Shown here piece by piece: positions 52,096-60,536 of a DNA stretch of 64,000 nt; the stretch's first letter is position 1, and the number at the start of each line of letters is the position of its first letter. This DNA comes from Streptomyces lydicus (GTDB lineage: Bacteria; Actinomycetota; Actinomycetes; Streptomycetales; Streptomycetaceae), in assembly GCF_000717345.1 (NCBI RefSeq), contig NZ_JNZA01000008.1, forward strand, positions 1 through 64,000, written 5' to 3'. The notes under the pieces were generated by a model. The model had not been told where the DNA came from, made no database searches, and saw only the letters and a program-made list of their open reading frames with translations. The position numbers and the translations under genes are program-made.

Positions 52096-53205
52096 GTGCC
52101 GACACCGGATCTCTACGTACAGGACCCAGGCGACCCCCTGTGGAAGGTGCCGGCCGCCGGCGCGGCCCGCTTCAGCTGGGACTACGACGACGGACGCGAC
52201 CGGCTGCTGGCCCTCTACCAGAAGGGCAAGGACAAGCAGTGGGACGCCACCCTGCGGATCGACTGGGACCAGGAGGTGGACCCCTACGACCCGCTCGGCA
52301 CCCCCGATGAATCGATGTCCCTCTACGGCACCAAGTACTGGGACAAGATGAACGAGAAGGACCGCGGCGAACTGCGCCGGCACTACACCTCCTGGCAGTT
52401 CAGCCAGTTCCTGCACGGCGAACAGGGCGCCATGGTCTGCGCGGCCCGCATAGTGGAATCCGTCCCCGACCTCGACGCCAAGTTCTACTCCGCCACCCAG
52501 ACCATGGACGAGGCGCGGCACGCCGAGATCTACAGCCGCTTCCTCCGGGAGAAGATCGGGATGCTCTACCCGATCAACGACAACCTCCAGACCCTGCTCG
52601 GCGACACCCTCAAGGACTCCCGCTGGGACATGCCCTACCTCGGCATGCAGGTCCTGATCGAGGGCCTGGCGCTGGCCGCCTTCGGCATGATCCGCGACAC
52701 CACCACCAAGCCGCTGCCGCAGCAGATCCTGGCGTACGTCATGCAGGACGAGGCCCGGCACGTCGCCTTCGGCCGCATGGCGCTGCGCGACTACTACAAG
52801 CAGCTCACCGACGCCGAACTGCGCGAGCGCGAGGAATTCGTCATCGAGGGCTGCTATTTGATGCGCGACCGGCTGCGCGGCCTGGAAGTCCTGGAGAACT
52901 TCGGCATTCCGACGCAGGAAGCCGCCGAATTCACCGAACGCTCCGAATTCCTGCACCTGTTCCGGAAACTGCTCTTCAGCCGGATCGTGCCGTGCGTGAA
53001 GGACATCGGGCTGTGGGGCGAACGGCTCCAGCGCGCCTACCTCGACATGGGCGTCTTCGAGATGGGCGACGCCAATCTCGACCTGCTGATGGCCCAGGAC
53101 GAGGAACTCGCCGAGAAACTCGACGCCGAGCGGTTCGCCGCCGAGGAGCAGGCCCGTACGGCGGAGGTCGCGGCGGCCATCGCGGAGGGGGAGGCGGCGG
53201 GCTGA
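52096..53205 (+). CDS. Ferritin-like diiron protein
   Basis: A 369-aa ferritin-fold protein. Metal-ligand motifs are HGEQGAMVCAARI, TMDEARHAEIYSRFL, LIEGLALAAFG and MQDEARHVAFGRMAL, giving four carboxylates and two histidines as in R2-like oxygenases. The C-terminus is a Glu/Ala-rich helix. GTG 52096 was chosen because GAGGAGG lies six bases upstream. The GTG at 52039 has only a weak site and would add 19 non-conserved-looking residues. It is divergent from the AurF-like gene. The reaction is not assigned. Confidence 0.8.
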   Translation: MPTPDLYVQDPGDPLWKVPAAGAARFSWDYDDGRDRLLALYQKGKDKQWDATLRIDWDQEVDPYDPLGTPDESMSLYGTKYWDKMNEKDRGELRRHYTSWQFSQFLHGEQGAMVCAARIVESVPDLDAKFYSATQTMDEARHAEIYSRFLREKIGMLYPINDNLQTLLGDTLKDSRWDMPYLGMQVLIEGLALAAFGMIRDTTTKPLPQQILAYVMQDEARHVAFGRMALRDYYKQLTDAELREREEFVIEGCYLMRDRLRGLEVLENFGIPTQEAAEFTERSEFLHLFRKLLFSRIVPCVKDIGLWGERLQRAYLDMGVFEMGDANLDLLMAQDEELAEKLDAERFAAEEQARTAEVAAAIAEGEAAG

Positions 53206-53260
53206 CCGCGGTGCACGCGGAAACGGCCCCTCCGGTGCCCCCGGATGGCAGGATCCCCGC

Positions 53261-54160
53261 ATGGTTCTGCACCCGGAAGACCGACGGCGGGCCGCCCGCA
53301 CCAGCCTCGAAGGACTGGCGTACGGCGACGCCTTCGGGGAGCGCTTCTTCCCGCGCCTGCGCCCCCTGCCCGCGTCCCTCCAGCTGATCGCGGACCGCAC
53401 CGCGCCCCCGGAGCCGCGCTGGCACTGGACCGACGACACCGCCATGGCGCTGGACCTCCTCGCCGTCCTGGAGACGCACGGCGAGGTGGTGGCGCAGCCG
53501 TTGGCCCAGCGGTTCGCCGCCACGTACCGCGCGGACCCCGGCCGCGGCTACGGCTCCGGCATGCACGCCCTGCTGCCCCGGGTCGCCGCCGCCCCCCACG
53601 CGTGGGAGGAACTGGCCGGCCTCCTCTTCGACGGCGAGGGCAGCCTCGGTAACGGCGCGGCGATGAGGGTGGCGCCGCTCGGCGCCTGGTTCCACGACGA
53701 CCTCGACCGCGTGGTGGACCAGGCCGCCCGCTCCGCCCGGGTCACCCACGCCCACCCCCAGGGGGTCGCGGGCGCGGTCGCGGTGGCCGTGGCGGCGGCG
53801 CTCTGCGCGCGCGGCGAGGCGCCGGACCTCGACGCCGTCGCGGACCGCACCCCCGCCGGCCCGGTCCGCGACGGACTGCTGCGCGCCGCCGGCCTGCCGC
53901 CGGCCGCCGGCCCCGGCCAGGCCGCCGCGGAACTCGGCAGCGGCCGGCAGATCCGCGCCGACGACACCGTCCCGTTCGCCCTCTGGTGCGCCGCCCGCCA
54001 TCCCGACGACCTGGAATCGGCCCTGTGGGCCACCGCGGCCGGCTTCGGCGACGTGGACACCACCTGCGCCGTCACGGGGGGCGTGGTCGCGGCCCGTACG
54101 GGCGTCACGGCGCTGCCGGAGGAGTGGCGGGCGCGCCGGGAGCCGCTGCCAGAAAGCTGA
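53261..54160 (+). CDS. ADP-ribosylglycohydrolase-like protein
   Basis: A 299-aa DraG/ARH-type protein. Metal- and substrate-binding motifs are GLAYGDAFGERF, HWTDDTAMALDLL, GSLGNGAAMRVAP, ARVTHAHPQG and GFGDVDTTCAVTGG, which supply the paired magnesium site. It would remove ADP-ribose from proteins or small molecules. The start ATG 53261 is 55 bp after the diiron gene. Its last 56 bases overlap the end of the hydrolase gene on the opposite strand. Confidence 0.92.
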   Translation: MVLHPEDRRRAARTSLEGLAYGDAFGERFFPRLRPLPASLQLIADRTAPPEPRWHWTDDTAMALDLLAVLETHGEVVAQPLAQRFAATYRADPGRGYGSGMHALLPRVAAAPHAWEELAGLLFDGEGSLGNGAAMRVAPLGAWFHDDLDRVVDQAARSARVTHAHPQGVAGAVAVAVAAALCARGEAPDLDAVADRTPAGPVRDGLLRAAGLPPAAGPGQAAAELGSGRQIRADDTVPFALWCAARHPDDLESALWATAAGFGDVDTTCAVTGGVVAARTGVTALPEEWRARREPLPES

Positions 54161-55016
54161 GCACCCGGCGGCCCACCTCCCCGGTCGGATCGTCCGGCAT
54201 CGAGTGGTGGCTGACGCCCGGCACGGTCGCGACCACCGCGTCCGGCAGGGCCCGTCGGGCCCGCGCGGCGACCCGCCGGACGTCGTGCGCCCGGCTGCGC
54301 CCCGCCAGCAGCACCAGGACCGGTACGCCGGCCCCGCGCAGCCGGCCGGTGTCCGGCCGCGGCCCGGTGACCACCTTCGCGTCCCGGAACGCGACCGCGC
54401 CCCGGCCCGTCAGCCGCACCAGTTCGGGCGCCGGCGGCTCCCCGTGGGCCTCCCACTCCAGCAGCCGCCGGGCGCTCGGCTCCCCGGGCCGCAGGAACAG
54501 CGGCAGGGCGCGGGCCAGATAGGACAGCCGGAAACCGGCGAAGCACTGGGTCGGGTCGAGCAGCACCAGCCGCTCGACCCGCCCCCGGGCACGGAAGGAG
54601 CCGGCGGGCCCCGCCTCGGTGCTGTGCACCGCGTGGCGCAGCGCGACCCAGCCGCCGTACGAGTGCCCGAGCAGCGCGGCCGACGCGAGGCCGAGGCCGT
54701 CGAGCACCCCGTCGAGCCAGTCCGGCAGGTCCGCCGGGCGCCGCACCCTCCGTCCGCCGGGCACGCTGAGGCCGGGCGCGCCCATCTGGTCCACGGCGTA
54801 CAGCCGGTGCGCCGGGGCGAGCGCGGCGGCCAGGGCGTGCCAGACGGCCGAGCTGGTGCCGCCGCCGGGCAGCAGCACCAGCGGCGGGCCGTCGGCCGCC
54901 CCGCAGACGTTGACCCGGGTGGTGCCGAACTCCGTGACCACCTCGCGCCGTTCCACCGGGACCGGCCAGCGGGCCATGGCTTCCTCGTAGGCGGTGTGGA
55001 AGGCAGTGGCTGCCAT
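54105..55016 (-). CDS. Alpha/beta hydrolase
   Basis: A 303-aa hydrolase. The oxyanion region is VLLPGGGTSSAVWHALA, the nucleophile elbow is LLGHSYGGWVALRHA with catalytic Ser, and the histidine is in VPGVSHHSMPDDP. ATG 55016 has GAGAGGA eight bases upstream, while ATG 55025 is too close to it. The C-terminus is Ala/Pro-rich and overlaps the previous gene tail to tail. The gene is divergent from a MarR regulator, with a clear palindrome between them. It could be a detoxifying esterase or a haloalkane-type relative; substrate unknown. Confidence 0.9.
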   Translation of the reverse strand: MAATAFHTAYEEAMARWPVPVERREVVTEFGTTRVNVCGAADGPPLVLLPGGGTSSAVWHALAAALAPAHRLYAVDQMGAPGLSVPGGRRVRRPADLPDWLDGVLDGLGLASAALLGHSYGGWVALRHAVHSTEAGPAGSFRARGRVERLVLLDPTQCFAGFRLSYLARALPLFLRPGEPSARRLLEWEAHGEPPAPELVRLTGRGAVAFRDAKVVTGPRPDTGRLRGAGVPVLVLLAGRSRAHDVRRVAARARRALPDAVVATVPGVSHHSMPDDPTGEVGRRVLSFLAAAPGAPATPPAAP

Positions 55017-55041
55017 ACGAACCATCCTCTCGCTCGGCAAG

Positions 55042-55060
55042 TATCTCGTTGAGCGAGATA
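55042..55060. promoter_or_regulatory. MarR operator between hydrolase and marR genes
   Basis: The arms TATCTCG (55042-55048) and CGAGATA (55054-55060) are perfect complements around a 5-base centre. The site lies 26 bases before the hydrolase start and 37 bases before the marR start, so it should overlap both promoters. It is AT-rich against the local background. Confidence 0.75.
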
Positions 55061-55096
55061 TTAGGATAGGGGGCGAGCGAGGAAAGGCGGCCGGAC

Positions 55097-55561
55097 ATGG
55101 TGCAGCGGCAGGAGCCGGACGGGATGGACCTGGTCCATCTGCTGCGCGAGACAACCCTGCGACTCGACCTCGCGGGTGCGCGGTTCGCCGGCCGCAACGG
55201 CCTGCACCCCACCGACCTGCGGGCGCTGATCAGCCTGCTGGACGCGGCCCGGGCCGGCGAGGAGTCGACGCCCGGCCGGCTCGGGGCACACCTCGGCCTG
55301 AACTCCGCCGGCACCACGGCGCTGGTCGACCGCCTGGAGCGGCTCGGCCTGATCCGCCGGGTCCGCGACACCCGTGACCGGCGCCGCGTCCTGCTGGAGG
55401 TGGACGACCGCGCGATCGCCCTGGGCCAGTCGTTCTTCGGCCCGCTGATCGACCGCGCCCTCGCCCTGCTCGCCACCTTCGACGCCGGCGAACGGGCCGC
55501 CGTCCACCGCTTCCTGTCCGGCGTACGGGACGCGGCCTCGGCGGACGACGAGGGGGCCTAG
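55097..55561 (+). CDS. MarR-family regulator of the divergent hydrolase
   Basis: A 154-aa winged-helix regulator. The DNA-binding segment is STPGRLGAHLGLNSAGTTALVDRLERLGLIRRVRDTRDRRRVLLEVDDR, including the wing DTRDRRR. ATG 55097 has GAGGAAAGG upstream. It is divergent from the hydrolase gene and probably represses both through the palindrome at 55042-55060. An effector that the hydrolase degrades would be the simplest model, which is inference. Confidence 0.92.
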   Translation: MVQRQEPDGMDLVHLLRETTLRLDLAGARFAGRNGLHPTDLRALISLLDAARAGEESTPGRLGAHLGLNSAGTTALVDRLERLGLIRRVRDTRDRRRVLLEVDDRAIALGQSFFGPLIDRALALLATFDAGERAAVHRFLSGVRDAASADDEGA

Positions 55562-55574
55562 GGGGAGACACCCC

Positions 55575-56396
55575 CTAGCTCCGGGCCGACCGCGCCAGCC
55601 AGCGTCCCTCGTGCCGGGAGACCTCGATCGGACGGCCGAAGCAGGCCGTCATCCGCGCCCCGGTCAGCACCTCCTCGACCGGGCCGCGCGCCTGCACCCG
55701 CCCGTCGCGCAGCAGCAGGGCGTGGCCGATGGCCGGGGACAGCTCCTCAAGATGGTGGGTGACCGTCACGGTCGCCAACTCCGGGCGGCTGCGGGCCAGT
55801 CGGTGCAGCGCGTCGATCAGGTCCTCGCGGGAGGGCAGGTCGAGCGCGTTGAACGGCTCGTCGAGCAACAGCAGTGCGGGGGCGGCCATCAGCGCGCGGG
55901 CGATCAGGATCCTGGCCCGCTGGCCGCCCGAGCACACCCCGAACGGGCGGTCCGCCAGCTCCTTGCAGTCCAGTTCGGCGAGCAGCTCGTGGGCGCGCTC
56001 GCGGGTGGCCCGGTCGTACTCGCGCCACAGCGGCTGCACGGTGCCGGTCGCGCCGGTCAGCACGACCGTGTGCCCGGTCGCGTCCTGCGGCACCTTCTGG
56101 GCGGCGGAGACCAGCCCGATGACGGCGCGCAGTTCGCGCACGTCGACCGAGCCGAGCCGGTGCCCGAGCACCTCCACCGTGCCGACCGTGGGGAACATCA
56201 GCGCGCCGATGAGGCGCAGCACGGTGGTCTTCCCGGCACCGTTCGCGCCGAGCAACGCCCAGTGCTCCCCGGAGCGTACGGTCCAGTCGACGGCGTCGAG
56301 GATGACCTGGCCGGTGGTGTAACGGCGCACGCCGACGCCTTCCAGGGCGGCGATCACCCGCGCCGCTGGCGGGTCCGACGGCTGAGTGGAAGTCAT
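55575..56396 (-). CDS. Stand-alone ABC transporter ATP-binding protein
   Basis: A 273-aa ATPase. Walker A is LLGANGAGKTTVLRL, the signature CSGGQRARILIARAL, Walker B LLLLDEPFNALDL and the switch histidine VTVTHHLEELSP. No permease or binding-protein gene is adjacent, so it either works with a distant permease or belongs to a ModF-like group with a non-transport role. ATG 56396 is the likely start. It is convergent with the marR gene, 13 bp apart. Confidence 0.88.
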   Translation of the reverse strand: MTSTQPSDPPAARVIAALEGVGVRRYTTGQVILDAVDWTVRSGEHWALLGANGAGKTTVLRLIGALMFPTVGTVEVLGHRLGSVDVRELRAVIGLVSAAQKVPQDATGHTVVLTGATGTVQPLWREYDRATRERAHELLAELDCKELADRPFGVCSGGQRARILIARALMAAPALLLLDEPFNALDLPSREDLIDALHRLARSRPELATVTVTHHLEELSPAIGHALLLRDGRVQARGPVEEVLTGARMTACFGRPIEVSRHEGRWLARSARS

Positions 56397-56475
56397 CGCC
56401 GCAGAGTAGCTGTGCAGGGCACCTTTCGACGGGCGCGTCCGGGGTGTGGACCCCCGCGGGGCGGGACGTGGGCCG

Positions 56476-56943
56476 TCAGGCCAGGCCCAACAGGCCCCGC
56501 ACCCGGGCGTACTTCGCGGTCAGCCGGTCCCGCGTCGGCGCGTCCAGCACCGCCAGCCGGGCCGGATCGGCGTTGTGGGCAAGGTCGGACTCCTTGACCA
56601 GCAGCGCACCCGGCGTGGCCAGGATGCGCGCGGTGTACTCCGTCAGCGGCTCACCCGCCCGTTTGGTGACCGCCAGGACCATCGCCTTGGTGGCCTCGCT
56701 CAGCGCCGCGCCGGCCAGCCACTCCGCGCTCAGCGCCGCGTCCTCCACGGCGTCGTGCAGCCAGGCCGCCGCGATCTGCTCGTCGCTCCCGCCCCGCTCG
56801 CGCACCCCCGCCGCCACCGCGGCCAGATGCTCGGCGTACGGGCGGCCCGCCTTGTCGGTCTGGCCCGCGTGGGCGCGCCGGGCCAGCGCCTCGACCTCGG
56901 CGAGGGACAGCGGCGCGGGAGCGGGAGGGGGAGTGTCGGCCAT
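56476..56943 (-). CDS. HD-domain protein (RelA/SpoT hydrolase-like)
   Basis: A 155-aa phosphohydrolase-type protein. The HD signature is in AAAWLHDAVEDAALS, with HAGQTDKAGRPYAEHLAAVAAGV preceding it and a later ESDLAHNADP. This is the (p)ppGpp-hydrolase-like HD pattern without synthetase or regulatory domains, as in small alarmone hydrolases. ATG 56943 begins MADTPPPAPAPLS; a longer start at 57012 is possible. It sits between the ABC ATPase and the PBP gene, all on the minus strand. Confidence 0.85.
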   Translation of the reverse strand: MADTPPPAPAPLSLAEVEALARRAHAGQTDKAGRPYAEHLAAVAAGVRERGGSDEQIAAAWLHDAVEDAALSAEWLAGAALSEATKAMVLAVTKRAGEPLTEYTARILATPGALLVKESDLAHNADPARLAVLDAPTRDRLTAKYARVRGLLGLA

Positions 56944-57033
56944 ACGGCCATTGTGACCCGCCGCGCCACCGCCGTCCGGCGCCCCGTACCGCCGGCTGCC
57001 GCCCTGCCCCACCGCAGCCCCCGCCCGCGCCGG

Positions 57034-58503
57034 CTACCGCCCCGGCCCCTGCCGCACCGCCTCCGCCATCACCGCCCGGGCGATCGGCGCCGCGCTGCCC
57101 CCGCCGCTGATGTCCGCGCGGTCGGCCGCCGCGTCCTCGACGACCACGGCCACCGCGACCGCCGGCTCGTAGCCGTCCTTCTCCCGCGCCCAGGAGATGA
57201 ACCAGGCATACGGCATGCCCTCGTTGCGCACCCCGTGCTGGGCGGTGCCCGTCTTGCCGCCGACCGTCACGCCCTTGAGCGCGGCGCGCCGGCCGCTGCC
57301 GTGCTCGACGACGTCGATCATCAGCTCCTGGAGCTGCTGCGCGGTGGCCGGCCCGACCACCTGGCGGGTGGGCCGGTGCGGACCCGCGGCCACCATGACG
57401 CCCCCGGCATCGGTCACCTTGTCGACGAGGTACGGCGGGGCCAGCTGACCCCCGTTGGCGACCACCGCCGCCACCATCGCCATCTGGAGCGGGGTGGCGG
57501 CGGTGTCGTACTGCCCGATGGCGGACAGGGCGAGCTGCGCGCGGTCCATACGGGTGTCGAAGGTGCTGGGCGCCACCGGGGACGGGATGCGCAGCCGGTC
57601 GTCGTTGAAGCCGAACCTGCGGGCGGTGGCGGCCATGGTGCGCAGCCCCAGCTCGGCCCCCAGACGCGCGAAGACGGTGTTGCACGAGGCCCGGAAGGCA
57701 TAGCGGAGCGGGGCGTCCTCGCAGTCCTTGGCCGCGTTGCCGAGCCGGGTGGCGGTACCCGGCAGGGTGTAGGGATCGGGCGCGTCCGTACGGGCGTCGA
57801 TGTCGGTGACCCGGCCGCTCTCCAGCGCGGCCGCCGCGGTGACGACCTTGAACGTGGAGCCGGGCGGATAGGTCTCCTGGAGCGCCCGGTTGAGCATCGG
57901 CCGGCGCGCGGCACCGTTCAGCCCGCGCCACGCCTCGTCCACCGCCGCGCCGTTGCCGGACAGCACGCCCGGCTCGTACGACGGCGTGCTGACCAGCGTC
58001 AGGATCCGCCCGGTGCGCGGCTCGACCGCGGCCACCGCGCCCTTCTTCCCGCCCAGCCCCGCGAAGGCGGCGCGCTGCATCCGGGCGTTGATCGTGGTGT
58101 GGACGTCGCCGCCCCGGCGGTGGGTACGGGTCAGCCGGTCCCACCAGGGGAAGGCGGTGAGCCGGTCGTCCACGCCGGAGAGGATGCCGTCCTCGGCCCG
58201 CTCCAGCAGCGAGGTGCCGTAGGTCTGCGAGGAGAACCCGGTGACCGGGGCGTACAGCGGGCCGTCGGTGTAGGTGCGTTCGTAGCGCAGCCGCCCGCCG
58301 CTGTCCCGGGACCCGGTGACCGGGCTGCCCTCGACCAGCACGGCGCCGCGCGGCTTCTCGTAACGGGCGATCGGCACCCGCCGGTTGGCCGGGTTCGCGC
58401 CGTAGCGCTCCGTCTCGACGACCTGCACCCGGGCGGCGTTGACCAGCAGGGCGACCAGCAGGAGGAAGGAGAACGCGGCGGTGTGCCGGATGCACCGGAT
58501 CAC
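57034..58503 (-). CDS. Class B penicillin-binding protein, PbpA type
   Basis: A 489-aa membrane-anchored transpeptidase that crosslinks peptidoglycan. The N-terminal anchor is HTAAFSFLLLVALLVNAA (residues 7-24). The transpeptidase domain has Ser216-T-F-Lys219 (PPGSTFKVV), Ser273-C-Asn275 and Lys417-T-Gly419 (GGKTGTAQ). The dimerisation part is short, as in actinobacterial PbpA. The start is GTG 58503, overlapping the SEDS-gene stop (GTGA). It is coupled with its glycosyltransferase partner, as usual for SEDS-PBP pairs. In this genus such extra pairs act in growth or sporulation septation. Confidence 0.93.
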   Translation of the reverse strand: MIRCIRHTAAFSFLLLVALLVNAARVQVVETERYGANPANRRVPIARYEKPRGAVLVEGSPVTGSRDSGGRLRYERTYTDGPLYAPVTGFSSQTYGTSLLERAEDGILSGVDDRLTAFPWWDRLTRTHRRGGDVHTTINARMQRAAFAGLGGKKGAVAAVEPRTGRILTLVSTPSYEPGVLSGNGAAVDEAWRGLNGAARRPMLNRALQETYPPGSTFKVVTAAAALESGRVTDIDARTDAPDPYTLPGTATRLGNAAKDCEDAPLRYAFRASCNTVFARLGAELGLRTMAATARRFGFNDDRLRIPSPVAPSTFDTRMDRAQLALSAIGQYDTAATPLQMAMVAAVVANGGQLAPPYLVDKVTDAGGVMVAAGPHRPTRQVVGPATAQQLQELMIDVVEHGSGRRAALKGVTVGGKTGTAQHGVRNEGMPYAWFISWAREKDGYEPAVAVAVVVEDAAADRADISGGGSAAPIARAVMAEAVRQGPGR

Positions 58504-59927
58504 CGCCCTGCCCCCTGGGCGGGGGCGGTCGGCGGGGGTGCCGGGCGCCGCCGGTCCGCCGGGGCGGGCGTCGCCGGCCGCGGGGTCCGGGCCCGGTCGC
58601 TGAGCCGCACCAGCAGCGCGATGATGATCCAGTTCGTGACGACGGACGAGCCGCCCTGCGCGAGGAACGGCATCGCCATCCCCGTCAGCGGGATCAGCCC
58701 CATCACCCCGCCCGCGATCACGAAGACCTGGAGGGCGGGAAGCACCGCCAGCCCGACGCCCAGCAGACTGCCGAAGGGGTCGTCCAGCCCGAGCGCGGCG
58801 CGGTAGCCGCGGGCCACCAGCAGGGCGTAGAGCAGGAACAGCGCGGTGAGCCCGGCCAGCCCCAGCTCCTCGCCGAAGGTCGCCAGGATGAAGTCGGACT
58901 TCATGGCGAAGCCGATCAGGGCCGAGTGGCCCTGGCCGAGTCCGGTGCCGAGCATCCCGCCCGCGGCGAAGGCGAAGAGCGACTGCGCCAGCTGCCCCGG
59001 CCCCCGGCCCTCCGCGATGCCGGCGAACGGGTGCTGCCAGTCCTCGACCCGGCTGTGCACGTGCGGCTCCAGCGTGCCGACGGCCGCGGCCCCGACGCCC
59101 GCCAGCAGCAGCCCGACCGCGATCCAGCCGGTCCGCCCGGTCGCCACGTACAGCAGCACGACGAAGACCCCGAAGAACAGCAGTGAGGTGCCCAGGTCGC
59201 GCTCCAGGACGAGGACGGCCACGCTGATCAGCCAGATCGCGACGATCGGCCCCAGCACCCGGCCGGCCGGGAGCTGCAGCCCCATCACCCGGCGGCCGAC
59301 GTGCGCCAGCGCGGTGTGGTTGGCGGCGAGATAGGCCGCGAAGAAGACGGTGATCAGCACCTTGGCGAACTCGCCCGGCTGGATGGAGAATCCGGCGACC
59401 CGGACCCAGATCTTCGCCCCGTTGACGGCGGGGAAGAGGATCGGAGCCGCCATCAGGAGCAGTGCGAGGGCGGCGCACACGTACGCGTACCGCTGGAGCA
59501 CGCGGTGGTCGCCCAGCAGCAGGACCACCGCGATGAAGAGGGTGACGCCGACCGTCGACCACATCAGTTGGGTGGGCGCCGCGTGGTCGCCCGGCGTCTC
59601 CAGGTCGAGCCGGAAGATCAGCACCAGCCCGAGGCCGTTGAGGAGCACGGCGGTGGGCAGCAGCAGCGGGTCGGCGTACGGGGCGCGCAGCCGGACGGCG
59701 AGATGGGCGAGCAGGGCGAGCCCGCCGAGCCCCGCGCCGTAGCGGACCGCGCCGCCGGGGAGGGCGTGGTGGGTGGCCAGTCCCACGACGGCGTACCCGC
59801 AGACGCTGATCAGCACGGCGCCCACGAGGAGGGCCAGTTCGACGCCGCGGCGCCTGGGCAGGAGCGGCAGGGGTGGGGGAGTGTCCGCGGGGCGCGCGGT
59901 GGCAGCCGCCCCGGCCGTTGCCGTCAT
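58500..59927 (-). CDS. SEDS family protein (FtsW/RodA/SpoVE-like)
   Basis: A 475-aa polytopic membrane glycosyltransferase that polymerises lipid II. About ten to twelve hydrophobic segments start at GVELALLVGAVLISVCGYAVV. SEDS motifs include SIQPGEFAKVLITVFFAAYLA, VLERDLGTSLLFFGVF and IPLTGMAMPFLAQGGSS. The C-terminus is a Pro/Arg-rich cytoplasmic tail. ATG 59927 is preferred; GTG 59948 is an in-frame alternative. It forms an operon with the PBP gene and is transcribed first. Confidence 0.94.
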   Translation of the reverse strand: MTATAGAAATARPADTPPPLPLLPRRRGVELALLVGAVLISVCGYAVVGLATHHALPGGAVRYGAGLGGLALLAHLAVRLRAPYADPLLLPTAVLLNGLGLVLIFRLDLETPGDHAAPTQLMWSTVGVTLFIAVVLLLGDHRVLQRYAYVCAALALLLMAAPILFPAVNGAKIWVRVAGFSIQPGEFAKVLITVFFAAYLAANHTALAHVGRRVMGLQLPAGRVLGPIVAIWLISVAVLVLERDLGTSLLFFGVFVVLLYVATGRTGWIAVGLLLAGVGAAAVGTLEPHVHSRVEDWQHPFAGIAEGRGPGQLAQSLFAFAAGGMLGTGLGQGHSALIGFAMKSDFILATFGEELGLAGLTALFLLYALLVARGYRAALGLDDPFGSLLGVGLAVLPALQVFVIAGGVMGLIPLTGMAMPFLAQGGSSVVTNWIIIALLVRLSDRARTPRPATPAPADRRRPAPPPTAPAQGAGR

Positions 59928-60536
59928 GCCTGGCAACGTAGCAAGCACCGGCCGCTATTTCCGTTATGTCTGATACGGCGTTCGGACGGCATCCGACCGG
60001 GCGGCCACCGGACACCCCGCTGAGGCCCCCTGAACACGGCACAAATCCCCGCCGCCGGTGCGGAAGTGGCTCGCACGGCCCGGTCGCCGGGCGGCTGCGA
60101 CGGGGCCCGTGGGCCCATGGGCGCGCGAAGGTGATCACCGGTCCGGTGGAACCATCTGCGTCTCCTTGTCCTCCGTGAAGGCAAGGGGCCGCGCAGGGCA
60201 GAGCGCGAGGGGGGTGGGGGTGACCGGCGGGGGAGTGACTAAGGGAAGAATCAGGGTCGGCCCAGGGGGCGTCCGGGGCTGTACCGGGTTGTTCCGTGAA
60301 CGCGGCCAATGGCAGTTTGTAAACTCTTCCAGACCGAATAGAAGAAGGCCGAGCTCGTCACGCTGATGCGGACGACCGAACACACCGGTCGATGGCGTGG
60401 ACGTGTGCCATGGCCACCGCGAGCGAGGGGCTATGGCGTACGTCACACCCGTGCACGCCGAGTGGAGGTCCCGTGTTGTCCCGGCAGCCCAGGGCCGCCG
60501 ACCGCGGGTGACCGTCCCCCCTCGACGAAAGGCAGT
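59928..60536. other. Divergent interval upstream of the P450 gene
   Basis: About 610 bases holding the promoters of the SEDS-PBP operon and of the P450 gene. The region near 60300-60350 is less GC-rich and may contain the P450 promoter. The P450 frame is open back to 60366, but that part is not protein-like. No hairpin or repeat was convincing. Confidence 0.4.
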
